A program made the translations under genes and the position numbers. The notes beneath the pieces were generated by a model. The model was not told the origin of the DNA and did not search any database. It saw only the letters and a list, made by a program, of their open reading frames with translations. Positions 42,346 through 52,197 of a DNA stretch of 64,000 nucleotides are shown here, in pieces. Each line of letters begins with the position of its first letter. Position 1 is the first letter of the stretch. The stretch is from JAZDFC01 sp043808235 (GTDB lineage: Bacteria; Bacteroidota; Ignavibacteria; Ignavibacteriales; Melioribacteraceae). The stretch lies in contig JAZDFC010000105.1 in assembly GCA_043808235.1 (NCBI GenBank), positions 62,001 to 126,000 on the forward strand. Reading direction: 5' to 3'.

Positions 42346-42789
42346 TTAATCGTGGTTGATTTTCTGCATTTCGAAAAGAGCCTTGTAAGCAATAGCATAA
42401 CGTTGTATTTGTTTCAACATTGCGCTCAATCCGTTTTTTCGGGTAAGCGATAGATGGTTGTCTATCCCTATTTTTTTTATGAATTCGGGAGGCGAGCTCA
42501 ATATCTCGTCGGGAGAATGATTTGAATATACCTTTATTAATAAGGCGATTAATCCTTTTACAATCATTGCATCGCTGTCGGCTTTAAATAATACATTGCT
42601 GCCTTCAACCGATGCATGCAGCCATACCTGGGATTGGCATCCACTTAATTTGTTCTCTTCGGTTCTTTGATCTTCGGGAAAAGTATCGAGCTCTTTTCCT
42701 ATTTTTATAATGTAGGCGTACTTTTCGTCCCAGTCTTTAAATGACTCGAATTCTTGAATAATAGATTCTTGAGTTTCTTTAATGGTCAT
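42346..42789 (-). CDS. sufE: SufE-like sulfur acceptor
   Basis: A 147-residue SufE family protein that accepts sulfur from a cysteine desulfurase for Fe-S assembly. The active-site cysteine is in SGCQSQVWLHA. The FEXFXDWDEKYAYIIKIGKEL N-terminus and the DNHLSLTRKNGL ending match. No sufS, sufB or sufC gene lies nearby, so it works with proteins encoded elsewhere. It ends 32 bases before the metallopeptidase lipoprotein gene on the same strand. Confidence 0.93.
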   Translation of the reverse strand: MTIKETQESIIQEFESFKDWDEKYAYIIKIGKELDTFPEDQRTEENKLSGCQSQVWLHASVEGSNVLFKADSDAMIVKGLIALLIKVYSNHSPDEILSSPPEFIKKIGIDNHLSLTRKNGLSAMLKQIQRYAIAYKALFEMQKINHD

Positions 42790-42852
42790 CGCAATAATAA
42801 AACTGTTTATAAAATCTCACATCGAAGTTAAGAAACGCCGGGCACATTTTCA

Positions 42853-43452
42853 TTAATCAATCCAAAAATTACTCGTCTTGATTTTTAATCTGGGATCTTC
42901 AACTTTAAATATGATAAAAATTATAGCAATCAATTCTTCGAAGAAGGTAGTTAGAATATAATAAGAGGCAGCCTGGAAAAATAGGATTAGGACATTAACA
43001 AACTTCAAAGTTGTTGTAAGTTGCAGTAGAATTAATAAAACAAGCCCAATGTTTATTCGGCTCTCCCCAATATACTCCAATATGAACTGGGTTAGAAAAA
43101 ACAGGAAAATAACGAAGTTAATTATTACTATTATTAATATATCAAAGCGGACATCGAGCGAAAAAATCCGTGGCAATAAAATTATTAAAATAGCCGCGAC
43201 GATCAGAAATCTGAATTTTTTAATTAATCCAACATTCAATAACGTTAAAAGAAAAACGAGGCTGAAAAAATTGAAACATATTGTGGGGCAACTATGCCCA
43301 AAAACAAGTCCCCACAAAAAAGAAAATAATTCGCACAATCCCAGGCTCAAAAAAAAGTAAAAGTACTTTCCTTTATACTGTCGGAGAGGAGGCAATAACC
43401 AGATAAACGCCGCCGCCCTGTAAACTATTTCAATCAATAGCGGTGAATTCAT
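42853..43452 (-). CDS. Uncharacterised polytopic membrane protein
   Basis: The 199 residues contain about six hydrophobic helices with short loops and a charged C-terminus (KVEDPRLKIKTSNFWID). No catalytic motif is obvious and I do not recognise a family. It is the first gene of a minus-strand group with sufE, spaced about 60 bases. A 14-bp palindrome lies 12 bases upstream of its start. Confidence 0.6.
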   Translation of the reverse strand: MNSPLLIEIVYRAAAFIWLLPPLRQYKGKYFYFFLSLGLCELFSFLWGLVFGHSCPTICFNFFSLVFLLTLLNVGLIKKFRFLIVAAILIILLPRIFSLDVRFDILIIVIINFVIFLFFLTQFILEYIGESRINIGLVLLILLQLTTTLKFVNVLILFFQAASYYILTTFFEELIAIIFIIFKVEDPRLKIKTSNFWID

Positions 43453-43463
43453 TTAGTTGTTCT

Positions 43464-43477
43464 GACCGAATTCGGTC
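43464..43477. promoter_or_regulatory. 14-bp palindrome upstream of the membrane protein gene
   Basis: GACCGAATTCGGTC is a perfect palindrome twelve bases upstream of the membrane-protein start. Its position suggests an operator, but nothing else supports it. The 210 bases between here and carB hold no gene that I can see. Confidence 0.3.
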
Positions 43478-43687
43478 GCCGATAATAGTAGACGCTTATT
43501 AACAATCGCGCAAATTTAATTGGCCTTGTTTACAAATTTGCTTTTTTGCGGTTAACAAAAAGTACTCAAATTTGTTTGTAAAAATAGTGGACAGTTCGGG
43601 AAAAACAACAATTCAAAAATTGAACAATCCCAAAAGCGAAAATTATTTTGACTACACCTATCGGTTCACACACCAAATATAATGTGA

Positions 43688-46600
43688 TTAACTGTACTCG
43701 TCCCAGCTTTTTATTTTATTCAAATGCTCGGAGTAATGAACTAACGACTTAACATATCTCTTTGCGATTTGAATATTGGTTATCAGCGGGATATTCAAAT
43801 CGATAGCTTTTCTGCGAATGTTGTAATCGCTGTCGAGCTCGTTTTTCTCTGTGGTTTTGGGAATATTAATTACGAGATCAATTTTTCCTTCGTTGAGGTA
43901 GGTAAGAATCGACGGTTCTTTATTGTCGAATGGACGATTTAAAAACTCTATCTCGATACCACTTCTTCCGTAAAAATCGACGGTTCCCTGTGTGCCGTAA
44001 AAATTTAATCCGAAGTCACGTAATTTTTTTAACTCTTCAATAAATTCGGCCTTCTCTCTCAATGGTCCGGTTGAAAGCAATACGCCTTTCTTCGGAATTT
44101 TAAATCCGGTGGAGATAAGACTTTTGAGAAACGCCTCATTAAAATCATCGCCCAAACAAGCAACCTCGCCGGTGGATGACATCTCAACACCGAGTACCGG
44201 ATCGGATCCTTTCAAACGCATGAATGAGAACTGTGATGCTTTGACTCCGACGTAATCAAGATCGAACGAAGATTTGTCCACTTTGGGAACGCGCTCGTCC
44301 ATCATCAATTTGGTGGCGATATCTATAAAATTTACTTTTAATACTTTCGATACAAACGGGAAACTCCTCGAAGCTCGAAGATTGCATTCGATCACTTTTA
44401 CATCATTATCTTTTGCAATAAACTGAATATTGAAAGGACCGGTAATCTCGAAAGCTTTTGCAATTTGCTTTGTAATATTTTTAATCCGGCGCATTGTTTC
44501 GAGATATGTTCTTTGAGGCGGAAGAACAAGCGTAGCGTCGCCCGAATGAACGCCGGCATTTTCGACATGTTCCGAAATTGCGTAGCAGAACAACTCGCCT
44601 TTTTCGGCAACGGCATCTGCTTCAATCTCCCGCGCTTCGGTTATGAATTTACTAATTACTACAGGATGTTCCTGGCTGATGTCCGATGCTTTTTTTAGAT
44701 ATTGCTCAAGCTCGTCTTCGGTTAATACAATACTCATTGCGGCGCCGCTTAATACATAACTCGGTCTTATTAGAACCGGGTAACCAACAGTATTTGAAAA
44801 TTCTTTTGCTGATTTAAGATCTGTCAATTCTTTCCATTCGGGTTGGTCGATACCGAGATTATCGAGAATGTTTGAAAACTTGTGCCTGTTTTCAGCGTTG
44901 TCTATTTGCTCTGGAGAAGTTCCAATTATAACTACGCCGCTGTTGTGTAGTTTTACAGCAAGGTTGTTGGGTATCTGTCCGCCCATTGATACGATTGTGC
45001 CGAGCGGTTTTTCTTTTTCATAAATATCCAGAACTCTTTCGAGTGACATCTCTTCGAAATAAAGTTTGTCGCAGATATCGTGATCGGTGCTCACAGTTTC
45101 AGGATTATAATTTATCATTATCGTTTTGTAGCCTAACTTATCAAGAGTTTGAACAGAGTTTACGCAGCACCAATCAAACTCAACCGACGAACCGATACGA
45201 TAGGCTCCGCCGCCAAGTACAATTATTTGATTCTCACTACCGGGTGTGATATCATCCTCTATCCCATTGTAAGTCATATAAAGGTAGTTTGTCTTTGCAG
45301 GATATTCAGCAGCGAGTGTATCTATCTGTTTTATAGCGGGAAGAATATTATACGATTTTCTTTTTGCCCTTACTTCCTTTTCGGAGGTATGAATTAAAAT
45401 TGCGATTTGCCTGTCGCTAAATCCTTTTTGCTTAGCTTCGTAAATAAGCTCTTTCGAAATATTTTTTAACGAAGTTTGTTTAACACGTTCCTCCGTCTGA
45501 ATTATATTTTTCATTTTATAGAGAAACCATCTGTCAATTTTGCTAAGTTCATGCAGCCTTTCAACCGTATATCCCTTTGCAAAGGCAAGCGCAATTGCAA
45601 AGATTCTCCGGTCACTTGCATTCTCAATTATATCATCTAAATCCTCGAACGAAATATCGTTCACCGTAAAACCATTCATTCCAATATCAAGCATGCGGAT
45701 AGCTTTCTGAAGCACTTCTTCGAAACTTCTTCCAATCGCCATAACCTCGCCAACGGATTTCATCTCCGAACCAAGCTGTGTGCTTACCAATCTAAATTTT
45801 TGTAAATCCCATCGCGGAAACTTTAATACGATATAGTCAAGCGCCGGTTCAAAACAAGATGAGGTTTCTTTGGTGATTATATTTTCAATTTCATTAAGAT
45901 TGTACCCGAGAGCGAGTTTTGTAGCAACGAAGGCAAGCGGATAGCCTGTTGCTTTGGATGCGAGCGCAGAGCTTCTGCTTAAACGCGCGTTCACTTCTAT
46001 TATTCTGTAATCATCCGAATTCGGATCGAGAGCATATTGGATGTTGCACTCCCCCACTATTCCAAGATGACGGATAAGTTTTATTCCAATTGATCGTAAT
46101 TTAAAATTTTCCGATGCCGATAGAGTTTGCACCGGCGCAACTACAACGCTGTCGCCGGTGTGAATTCCCATCGGGTCTACGTTTTCCATTGAGCAAACGG
46201 TAATGCAATTGTTAAACTTATCGCGGACAATCTCATACTCAACTTCTTTCCAGCCGTAAAGCGACTCTTCAAGCAAAATTTGATTTGTAAACGCAAACGC
46301 TCTTCGAGCTTTGTCTTCCAACTCTTCTTTATTATTAACAATTCCGGAACCAAGACCGCCGAGCGCGTAAGCAATTCGAACCATTAACGGATAACCGATT
46401 TCGTTTGCAGAATTTAATGCTTCTTCAACATTTGCAACGGTTTTGCTGCGGGCGACTTTTAATCCGGCTTCGTTTACTTTTTCTCCGAACAACAAACGGT
46501 CTTCTGTGAATTTGATAGATTCAACTTGTGTACCGAGCACACGAATATTGTTACTTGCGAGAATTCCGTTATCGAATAATTCAACGCCTGTGTTTAGAGC

Positions 46601-46882
46601 GGTTTGTCCGCCAAAGCCAAGAAGTATTGCGTCAGGCTTTTCTTTTTGAATTACTTTTTCAACAAACTCGGTTTTAATCGGAAGGAAGTAAACAGTATCT
46701 GCAAGATTCTCGGATGTTTGAATTGTCGCAATGTTTGGGTTTATTAAAACGGTTTCGATTCCATCTTCCTTCAAAGCTTTGATAGCCTGGCTGCCGGAAT
46801 AATCAAACTCCCCTGCCTGCCCAATTTGAAGTGCACCGGATCCAAGAATCAAAACTTTTTTTGGTTTACCTTTTTTTACCAT
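43688..46882 (-). CDS. carB: Carbamoyl-phosphate synthase large subunit
   Basis: CarB makes carbamoyl phosphate from bicarbonate, ATP and ammonia supplied by CarA, for arginine and pyrimidine synthesis. The 1064 residues show the two homologous ATP-grasp halves (GSGALQIGQAGEFDYSGSQA and GGGAYRIGSSVEFDWCCVNS) and a C-terminal regulatory domain (MGS-like, about 930-1064). The start is ATG 46882, overlapping the carA stop as TAATG, so the two are translationally coupled. It is full length. Confidence 0.98.
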   Translation of the reverse strand: MVKKGKPKKVLILGSGALQIGQAGEFDYSGSQAIKALKEDGIETVLINPNIATIQTSENLADTVYFLPIKTEFVEKVIQKEKPDAILLGFGGQTALNTGVELFDNGILASNNIRVLGTQVESIKFTEDRLLFGEKVNEAGLKVARSKTVANVEEALNSANEIGYPLMVRIAYALGGLGSGIVNNKEELEDKARRAFAFTNQILLEESLYGWKEVEYEIVRDKFNNCITVCSMENVDPMGIHTGDSVVVAPVQTLSASENFKLRSIGIKLIRHLGIVGECNIQYALDPNSDDYRIIEVNARLSRSSALASKATGYPLAFVATKLALGYNLNEIENIITKETSSCFEPALDYIVLKFPRWDLQKFRLVSTQLGSEMKSVGEVMAIGRSFEEVLQKAIRMLDIGMNGFTVNDISFEDLDDIIENASDRRIFAIALAFAKGYTVERLHELSKIDRWFLYKMKNIIQTEERVKQTSLKNISKELIYEAKQKGFSDRQIAILIHTSEKEVRAKRKSYNILPAIKQIDTLAAEYPAKTNYLYMTYNGIEDDITPGSENQIIVLGGGAYRIGSSVEFDWCCVNSVQTLDKLGYKTIMINYNPETVSTDHDICDKLYFEEMSLERVLDIYEKEKPLGTIVSMGGQIPNNLAVKLHNSGVVIIGTSPEQIDNAENRHKFSNILDNLGIDQPEWKELTDLKSAKEFSNTVGYPVLIRPSYVLSGAAMSIVLTEDELEQYLKKASDISQEHPVVISKFITEAREIEADAVAEKGELFCYAISEHVENAGVHSGDATLVLPPQRTYLETMRRIKNITKQIAKAFEITGPFNIQFIAKDNDVKVIECNLRASRSFPFVSKVLKVNFIDIATKLMMDERVPKVDKSSFDLDYVGVKASQFSFMRLKGSDPVLGVEMSSTGEVACLGDDFNEAFLKSLISTGFKIPKKGVLLSTGPLREKAEFIEELKKLRDFGLNFYGTQGTVDFYGRSGIEIEFLNRPFDNKEPSILTYLNEGKIDLVINIPKTTEKNELDSDYNIRRKAIDLNIPLITNIQIAKRYVKSLVHYSEHLNKIKSWDEYS

Positions 46883-47973
46883 TACAGTGTCCTCACAAAC
46901 ATGTCGAAAATAAACTCACAATCATCCGGCCCCGGCGAAGCTTCGGGGTGAAACTGTGCGCCAAATAATGGTTTCGAAATATGAATAATTCCTTCGTTGG
47001 TTCCGTCGTTATCGTTAACAAACCATTCGCGCCAGTCTTCGGGCAATGTTTGTCCGTCAATTGCATATCCATGGTTTTGCGAAGTAATATAGCACCTGCG
47101 CGTACCGGTTTCATTCACGGGTTGATTGTGGCTGCGGTGACCATATTTTAATTTGTATGTATTTGCGCCTGCGGCCAATCCAAGTATTTGACTTCCGAGA
47201 CAAATGCCAAGCATTGGTATCCCTTTTTGAATTGCATTTCGCGTGTGCTCGATTGTGGCTTTGCACATTTGCGGATCGCCGGGGCCGTTAGATAGCACCA
47301 CGCCGTTTGCCGGCTCCGAAAGGAAATTATAATCATACGGTACGCGAAGCACACTAATATCTCTGCGTAGAAATGCTTGTACTATGTTATTCTTAACGCC
47401 GCAATCTACAACTATAATTTTTTTGTCACCCTTTGTAAAAAGAACGGGTTCCTTTGTCGTAACCTCCGAAACGAGATCGGTTTGATTCGGGTCTTCAAAA
47501 GCGATTTGATGTTCGCCGAAACCATTGCCTGAATCGAATACAATTTTTCCGGGCACGGTGCCTTTTTCGCGCAGTTTTCGCGTGAGCATGCGGGTGTCAA
47601 TTCCGTATATGCCCGGAATGTGTTCATCTATCATCCACTGATTTAAAGATTTTTTAGCATTCCAGTGAGAATAATCCACCGAAAGATCCGAAACAATTAA
47701 TGCTCTTATTTGAATTTTATCAGACTCGAAATTTTTAGGCATGCCATTTTCTTTTTCATCACCTGGAACACCATAATTCCCTATCAAAGGATATGTTAAA
47801 ACAAGAATTTGTCCATTGTATGAAGGGTCTGTCATCGTTTCGGGATAGCCTACCATTCCGGTATTAAAAACAACTTCGCCGGTTACATCTTTGGGATAAC
47901 CAAACGAATATCCTGTAAAGAATGTTCCGTCTTCAAAGATAAGTTTTGCCGGGTATTTGGGATTTTCTTTCAA
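46882..47973 (-). CDS. carA: Carbamoyl-phosphate synthase small subunit
   Basis: CarA hydrolyses glutamine and passes ammonia to CarB. The 363 residues have the N-terminal CPSase domain (EDGTFFTGYSFGYPKDVTGEVVFNTGM) and a class I glutamine amidotransferase domain with the nucleophile in LGICLGSQILGLAAGA and the His/Glu in GAQFHPEASPGP. The TTG start at 47973 is preceded by GAGG. A TAnnTTTG promoter element lies about 55 bases upstream. Confidence 0.98.
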   Translation of the reverse strand: MKENPKYPAKLIFEDGTFFTGYSFGYPKDVTGEVVFNTGMVGYPETMTDPSYNGQILVLTYPLIGNYGVPGDEKENGMPKNFESDKIQIRALIVSDLSVDYSHWNAKKSLNQWMIDEHIPGIYGIDTRMLTRKLREKGTVPGKIVFDSGNGFGEHQIAFEDPNQTDLVSEVTTKEPVLFTKGDKKIIVVDCGVKNNIVQAFLRRDISVLRVPYDYNFLSEPANGVVLSNGPGDPQMCKATIEHTRNAIQKGIPMLGICLGSQILGLAAGANTYKLKYGHRSHNQPVNETGTRRCYITSQNHGYAIDGQTLPEDWREWFVNDNDGTNEGIIHISKPLFGAQFHPEASPGPDDCEFIFDMFVRTL

Positions 47974-48021
47974 TTAACCTCGGTTAAATTTGGGTAAAAC
48001 AAGATATGAAAATTTCGAGGA

Positions 48022-48029
48022 CAAATATA
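48022..48029 (-). promoter_or_regulatory. Promoter -7 element of carAB
   Basis: The minus strand reads TATATTTG (48029-48022), a match to TAnnTTTG, 49 bases before the carA TTG. No clear TTTG lies 20 bases upstream, so the assignment is tentative. Confidence 0.4.
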
Positions 48030-48172
48030 GATATAAGTTACTTCCTTTTTAAGAAATTAATCTTAGTCATCTCCTTTTTATGAATATTAAAAGTGTATTC
48101 CTGCATTTATATTCAAAACAGGGCAGCTTTAATAATCAACCATTTTTTGCAACATAACTTTAGATATTGATA

Positions 48173-48214
48173 CCGGTGTTCCCGTTGCCCAAAGCATTCC
48201 TTCGGAAACACCGG
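48173..48214 (-). terminator. Hairpin after the beta-propeller gene
   Basis: CCGGTGTT (48173-48180) pairs with AACACCGG (48207-48214), with further pairs possible inside. It lies 34 bases downstream of the beta-propeller gene's stop at 48248 on the minus strand, before carA. A T-run is not obvious. Confidence 0.4.
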
Positions 48215-48247
48215 GAACCTAAAGAGGTAAAACAAAATGGCTCCCAA

Positions 48248-50844
48248 TCATTTCATCATCACAAACTTCTTTACATCGGAATATTCCCCTGCCTGCAATT
48301 TATAAAAGTAAACGCCGGATGATAAACTTGTTCCATCAAATTTTATTTGATGTGTTCCCGCAGTTTGTCTTTCATTTACCAATGTCGCAACTTCTCTTCC
48401 CAACGCATCAAAAATCTTAAGAGAGACGTTACTAATAACTGACAACTGATAACTGTTGTTGGATTAAACGGATTTGGATAATTTTGTTCCAACTTAAATC
48501 CCTTCACCACATTGGTGTTTCCACCGTCGTCAATTCCGCTAACCTGGCTCAAATCAATTTTATACATCGATCTGCCGTGCGTTCCAACCAAAAGATAATT
48601 TCCGGTTGGATGAATTTTCATATCGTTAACAACAACAATCGGCATACCTTCTCCGAGCGATTCCCAAGTTTGTCCGGCGTTAATGCTGTAAAAAACGCCC
48701 ACGTCATTTCCGAGATATAAAATATTCGTGTTGTTGTAATCAACCGCGAAGGCGTTAACCGGCGCATCGGGTAGATTGTTGCTGATATCTTCCCAGTTTA
48801 CGCCCATATCCGTGCTTCTAAAAACATGCGGCTGGGGGTCTCTCCATTTTAATCCTGAGAAAGTAGCATAGACAATCGAAGCATCATACGGATCGACAAT
48901 TACTCGTGTTACCCATCGGTATGGCAAGTTATTATCGAGTGATAAATCCCGCCATTTTGTTCCGTTATTATCGCTAACCCAAACATGTGCATCATCCGTT
49001 CCGGCATATATCACACTGGAGTTCGACGGAGCTACTGCAATTGTTGTAACCGTTCCGAGTCGGGTACCCGGAATTGCGTCAGTCAAATCACCGCTTATTG
49101 CTTCCCAAGAGGCAGTGCCGTTGGTGGTTCTGTAAATTCTGTCGGTGCCATAGTATAATATTTGATTGTTATTCGGGTCCATCACAACGGGCGTGGACCA
49201 GTTTGTAGGCTCGCCAAAATTTATTCCCGAAGTAGCATCATACACATCGGGCGGATTATTAGTATAATCTAATTTTGCCAAAGCGCCATATTGCGATTCG
49301 GCATAAATTATATTTGGATTAATCGGATCAACCAGCACATAAAATCCGTCGCCGCCCCAAATATTTTCCCAATTATCGGTTTGCCCGGTAAAGGTTCCGT
49401 TAGTTCCGTTGTCCTGTGTTCCCCCGAAGATTCTCGCCGGATTTGTTAAGTCAATTCCAATCTCATAAAATTGTGTTATCGGTAGATACTTATGAGCCGA
49501 CCAGGTTATGCCGCCGTTTGTAGAGATATTAATTCCTCCGTCGTTTCCATTTATAATGAAATTAGGATTGGCGGGATGTAAAGCTAAAGCATGATGATCA
49601 ACGTGAAGTTCTGCAGGTCCGCCGTATCCGTAATTGATATCCCAACTGTCTCCCCCGTTGGTGGAACGACCGAAAGAGACGTCCATCGCATAAATGGTTT
49701 CCGGATTTGTCGGGTGAACACGAATTTGCCCGAAGTACCAGCTAAAATTACTCGATTCAATATCTATATTTGTTGCGCTCCACGAAGCGCCGTAATCAGT
49801 TGTTTTATACAAACCGGTTATGTAAGCGCCATCGTTATACAACGCATACACTAACCCCGGCTGCGAAGGACTAGCTGCTAATCCAATCCGCCCAATATTC
49901 TGACTTGATGAATTTGGCAACCCGGGCGCGGATAATTTTATCCAGCTATCACCGCCATCGGTACTTTTATAAATTCCACTTTCCGGTCCGTAAAGATGCG
50001 CACTGTTTGGGCGGCGAACCCTTTCCCACATTGCGGCAAATATTATTGATGTGTTTGATGGAATAAAAGTAATATCAATTGCGCCGCACGAGTCGGAGAC
50101 GAATAAAGATTTATGCCACGTATCGCCGCCGTCTGTGCTTCTGTAAACACCGCGCTCGGAATTTGGAGCGAAGTACGAACCCACAGCGCATACAAATATT
50201 TTTTGTGTGTTTACCGGATCGATAATTATTCTACCAATTGAGGCTGTGTATTGCATGCCTTCGTTTGTGCCCACGGCACTCCATGTATTTCCCGCATCCG
50301 TAGATTTGAAAACGCCGCCGCCGGGGAAATTATTATGTCCGCCGTTCGGCTCGCCCGTTCCAACAAAAATAATATTTGGATTTACCGGATCCACTGCAAT
50401 ATCGCCAACGGGAAGAATCGGCTGGTCGTCAAAAATGGGGAACCATGTTTCGCCCATGTCTGTGGATTTAAACACACCGCCGGTGGCTGCTCCTGCATAA
50501 ACAATATTCGGGTCAAGCGGATTAAATTCAATATCGGAAACTCTCCCGCCAATATTTATTGGCCCGGCAAATTCCCACTGAGCCTGCAAATTATGTTTCG
50601 ATAAAAATTTTTGTTTTGTTGCGGCTTTTAATTGTTTTGCCTGTTCGATTGCATTTTGATTAGCGTCTCTATCCGATGTAAAATATGGAAAAGTTCTTTT
50701 CAACCATTCCGTTTCAGAGGGATATTTTATTGCATTCTTTTTATTTGTGAAAGATTTGTTTGATACGTTGAAATGTAATGCCAAAGAGAAAATCAAAAAC
50801 GAAACCGCAAAAGAGGCGAGGAAGAGTAAAGAATATTTTTTCAT
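48248..50844 (-). CDS. Secreted BNR beta-propeller protein, T9SS sorting domain out of frame
   Basis: A signal peptide and many BNR/Asp-box repeats (GGVFKSTDMGETW, GVYRSTDGGDTW, PRIYRTTNGTASW), which build a sortilin-like beta-propeller, occupy the first about 790 residues. Next come the type IX sorting linker NYPNPFNPTTV and then the frame runs out at 48376. The rest, SVISNVSLKIFDALGREVATLVN to KKFVMMK, is the T9SS C-terminal domain, but it is read in another frame ending at 48248. A heptamer repeat lies at the join; one more copy gives an uninterrupted 867-residue protein. It may be an assembly artefact, a mutation or phase variation. Confidence 0.85.
48431..48455. repeat. Heptanucleotide repeat at the sorting-domain junction
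   Basis: ACTAATA-ACTGACA-ACTGATA-ACTG is 3.6 copies of a seven-base unit (consensus ACTGATA). Since seven is not a multiple of three, a gain of one copy or loss of two restores the reading frame of the surrounding gene. The unit encodes the Ser/Val/Ile-rich linker before the T9SS domain. Confidence 0.75.
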
Positions 50845-51069
50845 ATTAACCCGGAAATAATGTTTAATTACGAACTCAATCTCAAGAAATTGGGCTCCAA
50901 TTTCAAGTCCATAAAATGGGACAAGGCTGTTATCTCAGCCTTCTTCTTTTGTTCCATTATATTTTCCATTTTCCGTTTTACATTGTCCATCTTCCATTTC
51001 TCATCAACTCTGAATCCTTTGACAAACGACCTCATCTTATTTGATGAATAAAATAATCTTGAGGATAAA

Positions 51070-51726
51070 ATGTTTATTGACGATAAATTAAAAGTCGAAC
51101 TGCAAAAACACTTTTCAGTTCTTACAAAGAAAGTAAAGATGGTTATGTTCACACAGGAACTTGAATGTCAATTCTGCAGGGAAACAAGAGCTTTATTAAC
51201 GGAACTTTCTGAAGTTACCGACAAATTGGAGTTGGAGATTAAAAATCTTATTGTAGATAAAGAAGATGCCGATAAATACGGGGTTGACAAAATACCCGCG
51301 ACTGTTTTGCTTGATGAAACCGGAAAAGACCACGGGATTAGATATTTCGGAATTCCAAGCGGATATGAGTTTGCTTCGTTGCTTGAGGCGATAAAAATTC
51401 TCGGCACCGACGATACCGGATTACCCCAGAATATTATTGATGAGGTTAAGAAAATTGCTACTCCGGTTCATTTGCAAGTTTTTGTTACACCTACATGCCC
51501 TTATTGCCCGCAAGCTGTTATTACTGCGCATAAATTTGCTTACTTAAACGAAAACATAAAAGCCGACATGGTTGAAGCAACCGAATTTCCGCATTTGTCT
51601 CAACGGTACAATGTCCGTGGTGTACCGAGAACTGTTGTTAACGAAACCGATTTTATTGAAGGCGCGGCGCCGGAGCAAATGGTGTTAAATAAAATTCTTG
51701 CGAACCTCGAAACAGTGAAAAACTAA
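51070..51726 (+). CDS. Protein disulfide oxidoreductase, two thioredoxin folds
   Basis: The 218 residues form two thioredoxin-like modules. The first has ECQFCRE (Cys-x2-Cys near residue 33) and the second CPYCPQA (near 141). This arrangement is that of PDO/NrdH-glutaredoxin family proteins with dithiol exchange. It has no signal peptide, so it acts in the cytosol. It begins a cluster of four genes with DUF6132, DUF1858 and a TlpA-type thioredoxin, which together suggest a local role in thiol or metal redox. Confidence 0.9.
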   Translation: MFIDDKLKVELQKHFSVLTKKVKMVMFTQELECQFCRETRALLTELSEVTDKLELEIKNLIVDKEDADKYGVDKIPATVLLDETGKDHGIRYFGIPSGYEFASLLEAIKILGTDDTGLPQNIIDEVKKIATPVHLQVFVTPTCPYCPQAVITAHKFAYLNENIKADMVEATEFPHLSQRYNVRGVPRTVVNETDFIEGAAPEQMVLNKILANLETVKN

Positions 51727-51727
51727 A

Positions 51728-51928
51728 ATGAAAAAATATTTCCCATTTCTTTATAAAAGAGCGCTGCCGGTAATACTCGGCGCACTTAGCGGTTATGCTT
51801 ATTACACTTTTATCGGGTGTAACGGCAGTTGTGCAATCGCTGGAAATCCTTATATCTCGACGTTGTATGGCGCTGCAATTGGATTTTTCTTAGCCTTGCC
51901 ATCGAAAAAGAAAAGCGAACAGCAATGA
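51728..51928 (+). CDS. DUF6132 small membrane protein
   Basis: This 66-residue product has a single hydrophobic region and the pattern GCNGSCAIAGNPYISTLYGAAIGFF, with two cysteines three residues apart, which fits DUF6132. It is one base downstream of the PDO gene and its end overlaps the next gene (ATGA). The function is unknown; the paired cysteines may bind metal or be redox-active. Likely part of the thiol cluster. Confidence 0.75.
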   Translation: MKKYFPFLYKRALPVILGALSGYAYYTFIGCNGSCAIAGNPYISTLYGAAIGFFLALPSKKKSEQQ

Positions 51929-52146
51929 AGCCTAAAGCAAAGATAACGAAAGAGATATTAATTGAGGATCTCGTAAAGGAACTTCCCGAATCGATAAGTT
52001 ATTTAATGACACAAGGAATTCGTTGTTTGAGATGCGGCGAACCGATTTGGGGAACCCTTGAGTCGGCAGCAAAAGAAAAGGGATTTACCGATTTACAAAT
52101 CGATGGATTTGTAAATGATCTTAGCGCATTGGCAAAGAAGAAGTGA
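51925..52146 (+). CDS. DUF1858 protein
   Basis: I choose the ATG at 51925, which overlaps the DUF6132 stop. The 73 residues contain the DUF1858 domain: hydrophobic strands, then a C-x2-C in GIRCLRCGEPIWGTL and an EXXXXKGF ending. DUF1858 often occurs with redox proteins or hybrid cluster proteins. Co-translation with DUF6132 and PDO is likely. The role is unknown, but a thiol-based redox function is a fair inference. Confidence 0.8.
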   Translation: MKPKAKITKEILIEDLVKELPESISYLMTQGIRCLRCGEPIWGTLESAAKEKGFTDLQIDGFVNDLSALAKKK

Positions 52147-52197
52147 AATAACTATTATTTGATCAATTAAAAAATGAATTTAGAAAAAGGAGAAAAA

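Noticed and set aside
44465..44698. 77-codon plus-strand frame inside carB
   Set aside because: Antisense to a conserved ATP-grasp half; no independent support.
50868..51152. 94-codon minus-strand frame before the PDO gene
   Set aside because: It overlaps the PDO start by 83 bases, is rich in repeats of similar words and has no ribosome site.
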